In this document: positions 9,558 through 18,210 of the stretch, in pieces
Layout: the number at the start of each line of letters is the position of its first letter
Position numbering within the stretch: position 1 is the first letter of the stretch
NCBI RefSeq assembly: GCF_003344885.1
Contig: NZ_CP031155.1
Span: 1,516,001-1,580,000, forward strand
Source: Altererythrobacter sp. ZODW24
Lineage (GTDB): Bacteria; Pseudomonadota; Alphaproteobacteria; Sphingomonadales; Sphingomonadaceae
DNA: 64,000 nucleotides
Direction of reading: 5' to 3'
Notes under the pieces: generated by a model
What the model saw: only the letters and a program-made list of their open reading frames with translations
Told to the model about the DNA's origin: nothing
The model's database searches: none
Position numbers and translations under genes: made by a program

Positions 9558-10771
9558 ACCTGAAGTTCTTCCGGAGCGCGTCATCCAAGGGGCAAAAGCA
9601 CAAGGGTAGCTGGTTGAAGGTAGCCGTCTGTGCGATCGCCGCATTAACCGCTTCAGTCACCACCGCAGCCCTCACGTACCGCCAAACCGCGCAGAAAACT
9701 TCGCCTCTGATCGCCCTGTGGATGTCACCGGGCAACGCCAAGGCCAACAACGTTATGGCCAAGCTGGTTCTGCGCGAAGGTGGCTTGGAAACTGATCCCA
9801 AGGCCCTCGCCTCCTTCTCGCAACGGTCAATAGAAACGCTAGCCCTCAACCCGGAGGCATTGAGCGTTGCCGGGATTGCCGACACGTTCGCAGGAAAAAC
9901 CGATGCTGCACGAGAAAAGTTTCGCCTGAGCGAAAAGATGAGTCGCCGCTACGGTATTACGAGCATTTGGTTGTTCGAGGACCAAATTAAGGCTGGGAAT
10001 ATTTCCGAGGGCCTGGCCTTGCTGGATCGTGCTTTACGCATCCAAGACAGCCTCCAGGCCACCGTCTTTCCGACTCTCATTCCAGTCATAAGCAATCCAG
10101 GTGCAGGCGCAGAGATTGCTCCATTGCTCGCCGAAGGGTCCGATTGGACCCAGGATTTCGGCGCCTATGCTGCAGTGACACCAGCAGCCGCCCCTGCACT
10201 GGCCAAATTGGTAGAAGCGCATCCGGAAAGCGCAGTAATTCTTGACGACACACGTCGCCGGCAAATCGTAGAAACACTTTTCACGGCAGATGAATTTGCC
10301 TTGGCGGGTCAGATGTACGACCGCTTCAATGGCAGCAAGCGATCAGGTCTAAGTTTCGCCGACCGGGGTGATTGGCGACCGTTCGATTGGGAATTAGGTG
10401 CCAGCGGCACATTGTCCGTATTCGATCAGTCAGGCCGAAAGGGCATTGAATTTACAATCGATGGAGGGGGCGAGCAACTGATCGCCTCCCGGATGCTCAC
10501 ACTTAGTGCTGGCCAATACACCTTTTCCGCTCGTGCCGCAGTGCAGGAACGTGATTTGGCACAGCTAGGGCTGCGGGTTCGGCTATCTTGCGCAAGCCAG
10601 CCATCAAACCGAATCGCGCAATTCAGCTGGTCAAGCGGCACCGCTCAGACATTAAGCACCGCTTTTACCGTCCCCAGCGGTTGTCCACTGCAGGCGATTG
10701 AAGTGATCTCTTTGGGGCAGCGTAGCAGCACCAGTGGCAGCCTGTCAGATCTGATCATTGATCCAGTCTAA
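9554..10771 (+). CDS. Unrecognised membrane-anchored protein, helical repeats plus C-terminal beta-sandwich
   Basis: A 405-residue protein I cannot assign to a named family. It has a basic N-terminus and one hydrophobic segment near residues 20-42, suggesting an inner-membrane anchor with the rest in the periplasm. Residues about 65-160 look like TPR-type helical pairs (LALNPEALSVAGIADTFAG, then LALLDRALRIQ). The C-terminal third (about 275-405) is beta-rich, with WRPFDWELG, a LSAGQYTFSARA strand pair and two cysteines, resembling a carbohydrate-binding jelly roll. It overlaps the Wzc-like gene by four bases and shares a TAATG with the sulfotransferase that follows. Context suggests a role in polymer assembly or modification; this is inference. 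Confidence 0.75.
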   Translation: MNLKFFRSASSKGQKHKGSWLKVAVCAIAALTASVTTAALTYRQTAQKTSPLIALWMSPGNAKANNVMAKLVLREGGLETDPKALASFSQRSIETLALNPEALSVAGIADTFAGKTDAAREKFRLSEKMSRRYGITSIWLFEDQIKAGNISEGLALLDRALRIQDSLQATVFPTLIPVISNPGAGAEIAPLLAEGSDWTQDFGAYAAVTPAAAPALAKLVEAHPESAVILDDTRRRQIVETLFTADEFALAGQMYDRFNGSKRSGLSFADRGDWRPFDWELGASGTLSVFDQSGRKGIEFTIDGGGEQLIASRMLTLSAGQYTFSARAAVQERDLAQLGLRVRLSCASQPSNRIAQFSWSSGTAQTLSTAFTVPSGCPLQAIEVISLGQRSSTSGSLSDLIIDPV

Positions 10772-11544
10772 TGATTGTTTCTGACGACCGTAATTTTATC
10801 TATGCTCGGATTCCCAAGACTGCCAGCACGAGCGTCTCTGCCGCTCTTGAGCCATACCGGCGCAAGGCTGACGCCGCATTAGTTGGGCGGATTGGCCGCA
10901 GATTACTGCCAAAATCGGCGCATCCAGCTCTGGTCAATTTTCGCGCGCATTCGCATTGGGGTTTGCAGGCCGCGCGCGAGGTTATGGGCGAAGAGTTCTT
11001 CTCACGCGCGACAAAATTCACAGTAGCGAGGCATCCGTTTGCTTGGATCACTTCGCTCTATAATCACGTTCTCCGCATGGAGAACGATGCGGACTTCAAG
11101 CGTGTATTCGCACCTGTTTTTGAGCAGAGCCAGAGCCTGAATACGTTCATCGGATCGCTGGAAAGTCGTCCGATCCCGCCGCAATCTGCGCTACTGGTGG
11201 ATTACGACGGGAATATGCTCGCCGATCACGTCGCCCGGGTAGAACTGCTGGAGGACGAAATTCGTCCGATCTTCGCCGCTTGCGGAATCGAGGCAGCGAT
11301 ACCTGCGCTCAACCGCGGCACATATAGCGCGGCGGAGGGTCTGTCGGCACATTCGATGACCCTGATAAAAAGCATCTATGCAGTGGACTTCGAGATGTTC
11401 GGTTATGACAATCAGGGCCCAGATGGCCCAGTGACGCTGTCGAGCACCCTTGCCAAGCCGCTTGGCCGCCACCTGCGATCAATGGGCGCGCTGGATTTCA
11501 GCCCTTGGGAGCCGATGGCCAGCTTGCAAGTCGCTGCGGATTGA
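10771..11544 (+). CDS. Sulfotransferase family 2-type protein (first of five)
   Basis: A 257-residue cytoplasmic-type sulfotransferase. The PAPS 5'-phosphosulfate loop is IPKTASTS (residues 14-21) and the 3'-phosphate segment is ARHPFAWITSLYNHV (86-100). The C-terminal IKSIYAVDFEMFGYD matches the YxxDFExFGY ending of sulfotransferase family 2. These enzymes transfer sulfate from PAPS to sugar hydroxyls or amines. The start shares a base with the upstream stop (TAATG), so the gene is the last of the export operon starting at 5164. Its acceptor cannot be read from the sequence; an exopolysaccharide sugar is the simplest inference. Confidence 0.85.
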   Translation: MIVSDDRNFIYARIPKTASTSVSAALEPYRRKADAALVGRIGRRLLPKSAHPALVNFRAHSHWGLQAAREVMGEEFFSRATKFTVARHPFAWITSLYNHVLRMENDADFKRVFAPVFEQSQSLNTFIGSLESRPIPPQSALLVDYDGNMLADHVARVELLEDEIRPIFAACGIEAAIPALNRGTYSAAEGLSAHSMTLIKSIYAVDFEMFGYDNQGPDGPVTLSSTLAKPLGRHLRSMGALDFSPWEPMASLQVAAD

Positions 11545-11557
11545 TCTTCACCCGCTA

Positions 11558-12622
11558 CTAGCTGAGCGAATAGTCTGGCAGTCCCAGCGCAGCTAGCATC
11601 TCACGCGCTCTGGTAGCATAGCTGTATTCCGGTATCGTCCGCTCCATGGCCTTGGCTGTCATGGTTCTGCGCAGATCAGGCCGCTCCAAGTAGTAGGTTA
11701 CCTTTTCAGCCATTTCTTCGATTGAAGAGAACACATCAATTTCTGTTCCAACATCGTATAATTCACGAATTTCAGCATTATCTACATGGAGCATAAAGCC
11801 GCCGCATGCCGGGATTTCGAATGTGCGGGTAGAGACGAGATCAGACCAGCCGTCGTCCACAATTCCGTAGTGAAATGCGAGGTTGATTTTGCTGCGTTGA
11901 ACAAATTGAGCAAAGCCGACGTTGCGGCGTTCTCGCCCATCGATACGCGATGCAAGCTTTAGCCAACCCTGCATATTTTGCCAATTGGGGCCAGTAACGC
12001 CAAGGTCTAAATCAGGCAGTAAATTCAGCAGGCCGCCGAGCTGATCCGCTTTGTAGCGAGAGTGATTGCCGGCATATCCGACATCGAAGAGATAATCCGC
12101 TTCGGCCAACTTCGAATAGACGGGCTGGTGGACCAACCCACAATAACCGTGATGAACGAAATGGACCCCGCCCCTTTCGCGGTGCTCTTCCAACCAGTCG
12201 ATTTGAAAACTCTTGGTCGTGACGAAGTGATCGTACGCTTGCACCGTTTCTTCGTCAAAACTCGCATGATTGAAGTTCACGTCAGGGTAGTAATTACAGG
12301 TTGTGATCCCCATCGCTGAGATCGCATTCAAGGTCGCGACATCCAGATCCGCCCCTTTTACTGTCAGAAACAGATCCGGCTGCACTGTCGCGCAATCATC
12401 GATCACACGGTGGCGATATAGCTGCCCCGAGTAAGTCCGTTGAATGCGTCGCATAATGCGAGAAACGACGGTATTGCCTGGCTGCCCCTTATAGGCACGG
12501 ATATCGATTTCGTGGACAAGCCAGCCCGCGGCCCGCAATCCGTCACATAACCCTGTGCCGGTCGCCCCTGTCCAGAACTCTGCAGCACAAACCGCAACGG
12601 GGCGACGATTAGTTTGGGTCAA
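11558..12622 (-). CDS. CgeB-like glycosyltransferase
   Basis: About 354 residues. The C-terminal half has the spore-protein CgeB/Glyco_trans_1_2 pattern: STRTFEIPACGGFMLHVDN, then IDVFSSIEEMAEKVTYYL and a terminal helix with YSYATRAREML. Members are GT-B-fold transferases acting on surface glycans. The frame is open to a GTG at 12733, but a TTG at 12622 has GGAG six bases upstream and starts directly before the family-like first strand (RPVAVCAAEFWTGATG), so I prefer it. The gene converges with the sulfotransferase at 10771 and diverges from the FkbM gene. Donor and acceptor are unknown. Confidence 0.78.
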   Translation of the reverse strand: MTQTNRRPVAVCAAEFWTGATGTGLCDGLRAAGWLVHEIDIRAYKGQPGNTVVSRIMRRIQRTYSGQLYRHRVIDDCATVQPDLFLTVKGADLDVATLNAISAMGITTCNYYPDVNFNHASFDEETVQAYDHFVTTKSFQIDWLEEHRERGGVHFVHHGYCGLVHQPVYSKLAEADYLFDVGYAGNHSRYKADQLGGLLNLLPDLDLGVTGPNWQNMQGWLKLASRIDGRERRNVGFAQFVQRSKINLAFHYGIVDDGWSDLVSTRTFEIPACGGFMLHVDNAEIRELYDVGTEIDVFSSIEEMAEKVTYYLERPDLRRTMTAKAMERTIPEYSYATRAREMLAALGLPDYSLS

Positions 12623-12785
12623 AAGGAACTCCAGCTCAATTGCGGGTGTGCGAAACAGGTAGGCGATTAGTAACGGTGCAGGCTCATGTCCACCACCAGC
12701 AGCACTGCAGGGCAAAAGCGCTAGTCTTGGCACGCCGAAACAGTTAGTGGGCCATAATTAGCCAATCCGGTCCGGCGGGAAGAAT

Positions 12786-13649
12786 TTGTCCAAAAAACTG
12801 AAAATATACTCAGCGTTAGAGAGTGTGGTTCCTCGCCGTACACTTTGGCAACTTGGAAGGTTCCTCTATCAAGGTGCCCGTAGAGAGCTGCTCAATGCCC
12901 CAGATCGCAATGGCGAGTATGAATTACTCCTCAAATTGGCGCCGCATTGGCAAAAGGCCTCTGGTGAGTTGCGCTTTCTCGACGTGGGAGCGAACTTCGC
13001 CGATTGGAGCGTCGAGCTTCTAAGAGCGCTCGGCGATGATGCCTCGCGTGCACGCATCTCGGCATTCGAACCTGCGCCTGCTCAAGCGGGTCGGGCAGAA
13101 AGAGCGATAGCCGCTGCTGCGGGCGACAGCGGATTGGCGACAGTATTGCGCAGCGCAGTCGGGGCGCATACTGGCGAAGTCAGTTTCATGATCACGGGTG
13201 ACGCAACCGGCAACAGCAGCATTGCCGCGGATCAGACCGAAACTGGCGGTACAATCACCGTACCTTGCACCACCCTGGACGCATTCATCCCCGCCGATTG
13301 CCTTGCGATTCACATGATTAAAGTCGACACTGAAGGTAACGATTTTAATGTGATCGAAGGTGCGAAGGCGCTCTTCGAAGCCAAGAAAATTGAAGTACTG
13401 CAGTTCGAATACAACTCGTGCTGGATCGCTTTTCATCGTCATCTACGTGACGTTTTCGAACTCATGGCGGGTACAGGCTACGTCATTGGCAATCTGTCTT
13501 ACTCAGGCATCGAATTGCACCGCGAGTGGCATCCTGAACTGGAGCGCTTCTTCGAGACGAATTTCGTGATTCTTCGCGAAGATTTGATTGCCCCTTCAGG
13601 AGCCAAATACGTCAAGTTTAACGATAGCAACGTCCTGATATCCGCGTGA
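12786..13649 (+). CDS. FkbM family methyltransferase
   Basis: A 287-residue SAM-dependent O-methyltransferase of the FkbM family. Motif I is LRFLDVGANFADWS near residues 61-74, followed by ISAFEPAPAQAG and the later IHMIKVDTEGNDFNVIEGA, which is the diagnostic FkbM segment. In polysaccharide loci these enzymes usually O-methylate sugar residues. The start is TTG with a purine stretch (GGGAAGAA) just before it; no in-frame ATG lies close by. It overlaps the next sulfotransferase by four bases (GTGA), implying a two-gene unit that caps or decorates the polymer. Substrate is inferred from context. Confidence 0.88.
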   Translation: MSKKLKIYSALESVVPRRTLWQLGRFLYQGARRELLNAPDRNGEYELLLKLAPHWQKASGELRFLDVGANFADWSVELLRALGDDASRARISAFEPAPAQAGRAERAIAAAAGDSGLATVLRSAVGAHTGEVSFMITGDATGNSSIAADQTETGGTITVPCTTLDAFIPADCLAIHMIKVDTEGNDFNVIEGAKALFEAKKIEVLQFEYNSCWIAFHRHLRDVFELMAGTGYVIGNLSYSGIELHREWHPELERFFETNFVILREDLIAPSGAKYVKFNDSNVLISA

Positions 13650-14401
13650 TCAAAGCTGATGGCCTCCATCTTCTGGTTCTCGGCAGCCCGCGCTCCGGGA
13701 CCACTTTGCTATCTGCCATGCTAAGCTGCCATCCGGATGTTTCGCTATTGAACGAGGAGCTTTCCGGTGCGTCTTTGCGGATTTTCTCCAAGCCAGTTCA
13801 GGGCGTGAAGCTCTGCGCGCCGCACCAGATCGAGTTGGAGCACTCCTCCACGATGAAGGCGAAGAATTTCGCCAGTGGGCAAATACGCAAACTGACAAAT
13901 GTTGTGCGCAAAGCGATGAGCAGGCCCATACCCAAGGGCGGCTTTCGAAAATCCGCTCTGTCGATCCGTGAGTATCAACAATGGACCGAGCAAATGGTCG
14001 TACTCGGGATCATCCGCAGCCCTGGGCAAGTAATCGAATCGATCATGAAGCGCGGCAACCAAAGCCGCGCAAAAGCGGAGTATCGCTGGCGGCGGCTGAT
14101 CGAGATGCTCTATGAGCTGTCACAGGACGGCGGTACGCACACGCAAGTGAAGATCGTCCATTTCGATCAGCTCGTGCGTGACCCAGCCGGCACACTGGAA
14201 AAGGCACTCGCCTCATTGGGCCAGGATTTCGACCCCGCGGTGATGGAGGGCTTCCAGCATACTCCGCAGTATCGAGGGCGGACTTCGATCGATCCAACAC
14301 GGGCAGGACCGGGTCTGGAGGCGGATATGCGGCACTCACTATTGCAGCAGGATCCCGAGCTCGCGGCGAAATACAAATCTCTGTGCGAAGCAGCACTCTA
14401 A
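13646..14401 (+). CDS. Sulfotransferase family protein (second of five)
   Basis: A 251-residue protein with the PAPS loop GSPRSGTTLL at residues 13-22 and a 3'-phosphate-binding IIRSPGQVIESIMKRG segment around residues 122-137. A late HTPQYRGRT element and a terminal QDPELAAKYKSLCEA helix fit bacterial sulfotransferases of the Sulfotransfer_3 type. It is translationally coupled to the FkbM methyltransferase gene by a GTGA overlap. Sulfation and methylation of the same glycan is a reasonable inference. Its stop is followed within about 20 bases by the converging sulfotransferase at 14422, so two unrelated-looking sulfotransferase genes face each other. Confidence 0.83.
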   Translation: MIKADGLHLLVLGSPRSGTTLLSAMLSCHPDVSLLNEELSGASLRIFSKPVQGVKLCAPHQIELEHSSTMKAKNFASGQIRKLTNVVRKAMSRPIPKGGFRKSALSIREYQQWTEQMVVLGIIRSPGQVIESIMKRGNQSRAKAEYRWRRLIEMLYELSQDGGTHTQVKIVHFDQLVRDPAGTLEKALASLGQDFDPAVMEGFQHTPQYRGRTSIDPTRAGPGLEADMRHSLLQQDPELAAKYKSLCEAAL

Positions 14402-14421
14402 CAGCCGGAAGCGGCCTTGCG

Positions 14422-15234
14422 CTATCTCGGGAACGTATATCCGTGCGCTTCGATAACAGCCCGGTCAAGCTGCGACACTAATGCGATAGAAGCATCATCG
14501 TAGTAATAGTCAGCTGGCTTGTGGCTTGAGCTGTTTGTCCGGCTAATGCGCAGACTCTCAGCGGTCTCTGATATTCCCATCGCGGCCAACGCCTCCGCAA
14601 CATCAGCCTCGAGAGATTCGGTGCGGACGAAGTGGTTCGCTGCCAAATATTTGGCTCGGTAAGCTGCGGCATCATCCACTGATCTGATCTCTGCGCGATG
14701 CTGAGTCCAATCTGACGCGCGGCTACCAACTTCAAGATAGCGGGCAGTCATTAAGCCGCAGCTGTCGGCAACCGGCAGTGCCGAGAAATCTTCTCCCGTT
14801 TGACGCGAGCCAGGACGGGAATGAAGATGCGCAAGCCATGCCCGGAAAGCGATCGGATCTTCGGCATCCTGGTAAAATTCACGCCACACATCTGCAGACT
14901 TTCCGGGGATCGCAGCCAAATGCGCAGCCGCCAAGCCCCATGTAGAAGGCCGAGCGCCATGCCGGCCGATAATCTCTTTGATGGAAGCGCTTCGCTCTGA
15001 GGTGAGATATGACCATATCGAACCCTCGTTTTGGCAGCCGTAAGCCCATAACGAGACGTACCAATCCCAAGGATTGCGTATACCGAACAATACATGAGGG
15101 CGCTCGAACCCATCAGCGATGCCGTTATGCTTGCCGTGCTTGGTGAGTTGATAGTGCCGGCTGAGCAACTTCGCGACGTGGTTGCCGCCGGTCTTCTGCA
15201 GATGAAGAAAGATAAAATCGTCAGAATATAACAT
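14422..15234 (-). CDS. Sulfotransferase-like protein (third of five)
   Basis: A 270-residue protein. The N-terminal FLHLQKTGGNHV (residues 9-20) is the PAPS-loop variant of the sulfotransferase family 2 group, and GIRNPWDWYVSLWAYG (51-66) is the 3'-phosphate segment. The C-terminus (YYYDDASIALVSQLDRAVIE, then HGYTFPR) matches the YYDDE-FGYEF ending of that group. It is the last gene of the long minus-strand operon that begins at 25124, 31 bases after the flippase. Acceptor unknown; sulfation of the repeat unit is inferred. Confidence 0.8.
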   Translation of the reverse strand: MLYSDDFIFLHLQKTGGNHVAKLLSRHYQLTKHGKHNGIADGFERPHVLFGIRNPWDWYVSLWAYGCQNEGSIWSYLTSERSASIKEIIGRHGARPSTWGLAAAHLAAIPGKSADVWREFYQDAEDPIAFRAWLAHLHSRPGSRQTGEDFSALPVADSCGLMTARYLEVGSRASDWTQHRAEIRSVDDAAAYRAKYLAANHFVRTESLEADVAEALAAMGISETAESLRISRTNSSSHKPADYYYDDASIALVSQLDRAVIEAHGYTFPR

Positions 15235-15265
15235 GGGCGCTCTGTCTTGGGGTTGCCACGCGCCC

Positions 15266-16675
15266 CTAGTCTATTGGCTTCACGGGGTCCACGGCTCCAT
15301 CATCGGGCCGCATCGGATCCCTTCGTGATGTCACCGGCGGCATCGCTTGGACAGGGGTTCTTATATGCACCACAGCCGAGAAAATGTCGCTGCGGACGCC
15401 GATCAATCGCCTCACCATCCACCAACGCTGCATCTGAATAACAACCAATGTAACGCTGCTTGCGATCGCTGCGCCCATGGCAAGCATACTCGGGATCAAG
15501 GCAAAGTTGATCGAGACATTGATGACTGCTGCCACCACCCCGGTCTGCAAGGTCCGCTTTTCAAAGCGAGACATATTCAGGAGCAAGGCGGTGGGGCCCA
15601 TGAATGCGCTGAACAGTTGCCCGATGCAGAGCACCAGAATGACGGGATAGACGTCACCATATTGCCCGCCGAACATGCGGCCAATCAGCCACGGGCCGAA
15701 GATCACGATCCCGACTACCGTGGCAATCGCAAATCCCGTCGAAGCGAGTGTCGCCAAAGCAATACTGCGCTGCATCTCGGCCGTATCGCCGCGCTCATGG
15801 GCGAAGGCGATACGGGGAGCAATCACGCTGTTCAAAACCGTTTGAGCAACGAGGATCAGGCTAACGATTTGCACGGCGATATTATATCCAGCAACAGCAA
15901 TGGTAGTGCTGAGAAAGCCGATCATTGCGATATCAATCCGGCGATTGATGATCCGCACCCCCTTTACCAGACTGATCGGGATAAGGCTCTTGATCCAAGG
16001 GCTGATATCCATATCTGCACGGGAAAATTCAAAACTACCGATCTGCCGCCTGACGATCCTGAATGCCCCGACCGCAGACCAGACGAAGCACAAAGCCACA
16101 GCAAGCACATGTGCCGCCATCACATAGGGCGCGCTGACGTTCCCCGAATAGGCCAGCATCGCCACAAAGGTGAGCAATAGAGCAGGCCGGAAGATACTGT
16201 CGGGCAGCGCGAATTGAACGGGCTTTTCAAAGCCGAGCAATATGCCGCGCGCCCAGTTCATCAGAGCAAGCGGCAGCAGCAAAGCCAAGGTCCATATCTG
16301 CAGAGAGAATCCGATTTTCTCGGATGGAATACCTAGCCCCCAGTATATCATCGCCGCGGCCAGCGTCAGCGCGAATGTCCCCAGCACCAAGGCGAGAACC
16401 CAGACAGCGATGGCGATGATAGCCCGATGGTTTTCACTGGCGCGGTAGCGGGCAATTTCCCGCATCATCAAGGTCGGCAGCCCCATCTCAATAGGTAAGG
16501 CTATGATATTGGCGATCCCAAACGCGAAAATATAAGAACCATATTCGGCCGCCGGGAGAATATTGGCGAGCAACACCGTGGTGATGAAGCCAATCCCAAT
16601 GTTGGTGAACCCGATCACCAGCATCGCCACTGAAGCGCGGCGGCGGAGCAGCTGTTTCAACGCATTTTGAAACAT
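15266..16675 (-). CDS. Oligosaccharide flippase (Wzx-like, PST/MOP superfamily)
   Basis: A 469-residue polytopic protein with about 12-14 hydrophobic segments. The N-terminal region (IGFTNIGIGFITTVLLANIL, then AAEYGSYIFAFGIAN) is typical of polysaccharide transporters of the MOP superfamily, and IDIAMIGFLSTTIAVAGYN matches the central conserved loop. It should move lipid-linked repeat units to the periplasmic face. It is the only flippase in the window, so it probably serves the whole locus. The polymerase-like gene ends eight bases upstream and the sulfotransferase at 14422 follows downstream. Confidence 0.9.
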   Translation of the reverse strand: MFQNALKQLLRRRASVAMLVIGFTNIGIGFITTVLLANILPAAEYGSYIFAFGIANIIALPIEMGLPTLMMREIARYRASENHRAIIAIAVWVLALVLGTFALTLAAAMIYWGLGIPSEKIGFSLQIWTLALLLPLALMNWARGILLGFEKPVQFALPDSIFRPALLLTFVAMLAYSGNVSAPYVMAAHVLAVALCFVWSAVGAFRIVRRQIGSFEFSRADMDISPWIKSLIPISLVKGVRIINRRIDIAMIGFLSTTIAVAGYNIAVQIVSLILVAQTVLNSVIAPRIAFAHERGDTAEMQRSIALATLASTGFAIATVVGIVIFGPWLIGRMFGGQYGDVYPVILVLCIGQLFSAFMGPTALLLNMSRFEKRTLQTGVVAAVINVSINFALIPSMLAMGAAIASSVTLVVIQMQRWWMVRRLIGVRSDIFSAVVHIRTPVQAMPPVTSRRDPMRPDDGAVDPVKPID

Positions 16676-16683
16676 TTACCGGC

Positions 16684-18210
16684 TCAGCTTGGCGCCAGAA
16701 TTGGCGCCGAACGCCCGAGCGCCCGACCTCCGTACCTGTCGACTTGTTTAATGATGTAGAGATAGATGAAGAAGATCGGCACTGCCGTCACAAACCCGTT
16801 GATCAAATAGCCATTGGCCCCAATCAATGCCAACTGCATGCCGATCAGAACGGCAGGGAAGTAGACGAAGTTCTCTCGCCTCATTTCCGGCATTATCAAC
16901 TTCACCATTAAGGCGAGAATGGCGCCAATTATCGGCGTGCCGAACAGGATGCCCAGCCAACCGAATTGCCAATATAAATCGCCATATATACTGATGGGCA
17001 TGTTGTTGTTCATTCGCCCGGTCACGAGAAAATAGAATTTCTTACCCGGTGGTTCGATGATAGGTTTGTCTGGCCAGATTACGCGCGGAATAAAGATAAT
17101 CGGCAGTGAATCTAACGAATGCGACTTCTCTCCGCTGTCGTGCAGTTGCATCGCGAAGGCTTGCCTGCCGCTGGCATCAAGCCGTGTCCACCAACGCTGC
17201 GATCCTTCATAAATACTGCGCTGCGAGACCTCGGGCCGGTCAACCACATATTCTGTAACGATTGCAGCACGTTTCGAAAAATCGAGCGCTGCGTCATCTG
17301 AACCACCAGCATAGCGGGCAAAGGTCACCATTGGCTGTGCCATGACGTATGCGGCGACAATAATTGCCGCAAAAACAGTGGTCATTATGATGTTACGCCG
17401 CGCCAAGTAGTAGCCAGCTAGCGGGAACACCATCGCCAGAACGATCCAACGCTTTGAAAAGGCAAGTGTGGTCAGACCGAGATCAACCGACCAGAACAGA
17501 AGGAATATCGCAATTGCTGTGGGTCCGCTGCGAATAGCTACATAGGCCCAAAGCCCGAACCCGATCGCAGCAAGAGCATTAATCTGTGTCAAAATACCCG
17601 GTACCGTCAGGTCAATCAGACCCCAGATTGACGGGAAGTAGATCAGATATTTGAACGCCAACCCTGCACCGGTGAACACAGCCGCGAGAACAGTCGGCGA
17701 AAACATGATCGCTCTTGTGCCTTTTACGGAAGCGGTGAACCTGTCCGACTTTGCTCCGAACATAAAAGCCATACCCACATAGATGCCGAGCTGTCCGGCC
17801 AAACTCAGGGTGTTCGCCTGATTGACCTGCCACGCATCAGCAGCTGGCGCGCGCAGCGCAAGGTAGGTCTTTGTGCCTTCATTGCCGAAATTGTAAGCCA
17901 GCGGTCCAAAGCCCAAAAACACGGCTGACGAAAGCAGAAACAGGGTGGATGGCGCCCACACATTGTACGCATCGAACTTGATCAGCGAATATGCGCTTGC
18001 CGAACTCAGCAAGAGGAAACCGATCAGCACAGCCGCGTTGAAATTCATCATCGCTTCGCGCGAAAGGTCGATGAGTGACCCGGCGCTGGCAATGACGAGC
18101 AGGATCGCTACGCCAATTGATTGAATGGTAAATACACGGGCCGATTTTGCGAGGTACTCGGTTTCGCTAGAGGCTGAACTGGAACGGCGGTTCTTCGCGA
18201 TTGCGGTCAT
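16684..18210 (-). CDS. Polysaccharide polymerase-like membrane protein (Wzy type)
   Basis: A 508-residue protein with about 11-12 membrane segments and a large periplasmic loop near residues 300-390 (YAGGSDDAALDFSKRAAIV, then SLPIIFIPRVIWPDKP and ISIYGDLYWQFGW). The IPRxIWPDKP and GDLYxxFG elements are typical of oligosaccharide repeat-unit polymerases. The position between a sulfotransferase and the flippase supports Wzy function. Wzy proteins are too divergent for a firm call from sequence alone. The start overlaps the upstream sulfotransferase stop by four bases (ATGA). Confidence 0.78.
   Translation of the reverse strand: MTAIAKNRRSSSASSETEYLAKSARVFTIQSIGVAILLVIASAGSLIDLSREAMMNFNAAVLIGFLLLSSASAYSLIKFDAYNVWAPSTLFLLSSAVFLGFGPLAYNFGNEGTKTYLALRAPAADAWQVNQANTLSLAGQLGIYVGMAFMFGAKSDRFTASVKGTRAIMFSPTVLAAVFTGAGLAFKYLIYFPSIWGLIDLTVPGILTQINALAAIGFGLWAYVAIRSGPTAIAIFLLFWSVDLGLTTLAFSKRWIVLAMVFPLAGYYLARRNIIMTTVFAAIIVAAYVMAQPMVTFARYAGGSDDAALDFSKRAAIVTEYVVDRPEVSQRSIYEGSQRWWTRLDASGRQAFAMQLHDSGEKSHSLDSLPIIFIPRVIWPDKPIIEPPGKKFYFLVTGRMNNNMPISIYGDLYWQFGWLGILFGTPIIGAILALMVKLIMPEMRRENFVYFPAVLIGMQLALIGANGYLINGFVTAVPIFFIYLYIIKQVDRYGGRALGRSAPILAPS

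Noticed and set aside
15347-16180. Long plus-strand open frame of 277 codons opposite the flippase
   Set aside because: It lies wholly antisense to a clear polytopic Wzx gene, is rich in His, Asp and Pro without domain features, and has no ribosome-binding site.
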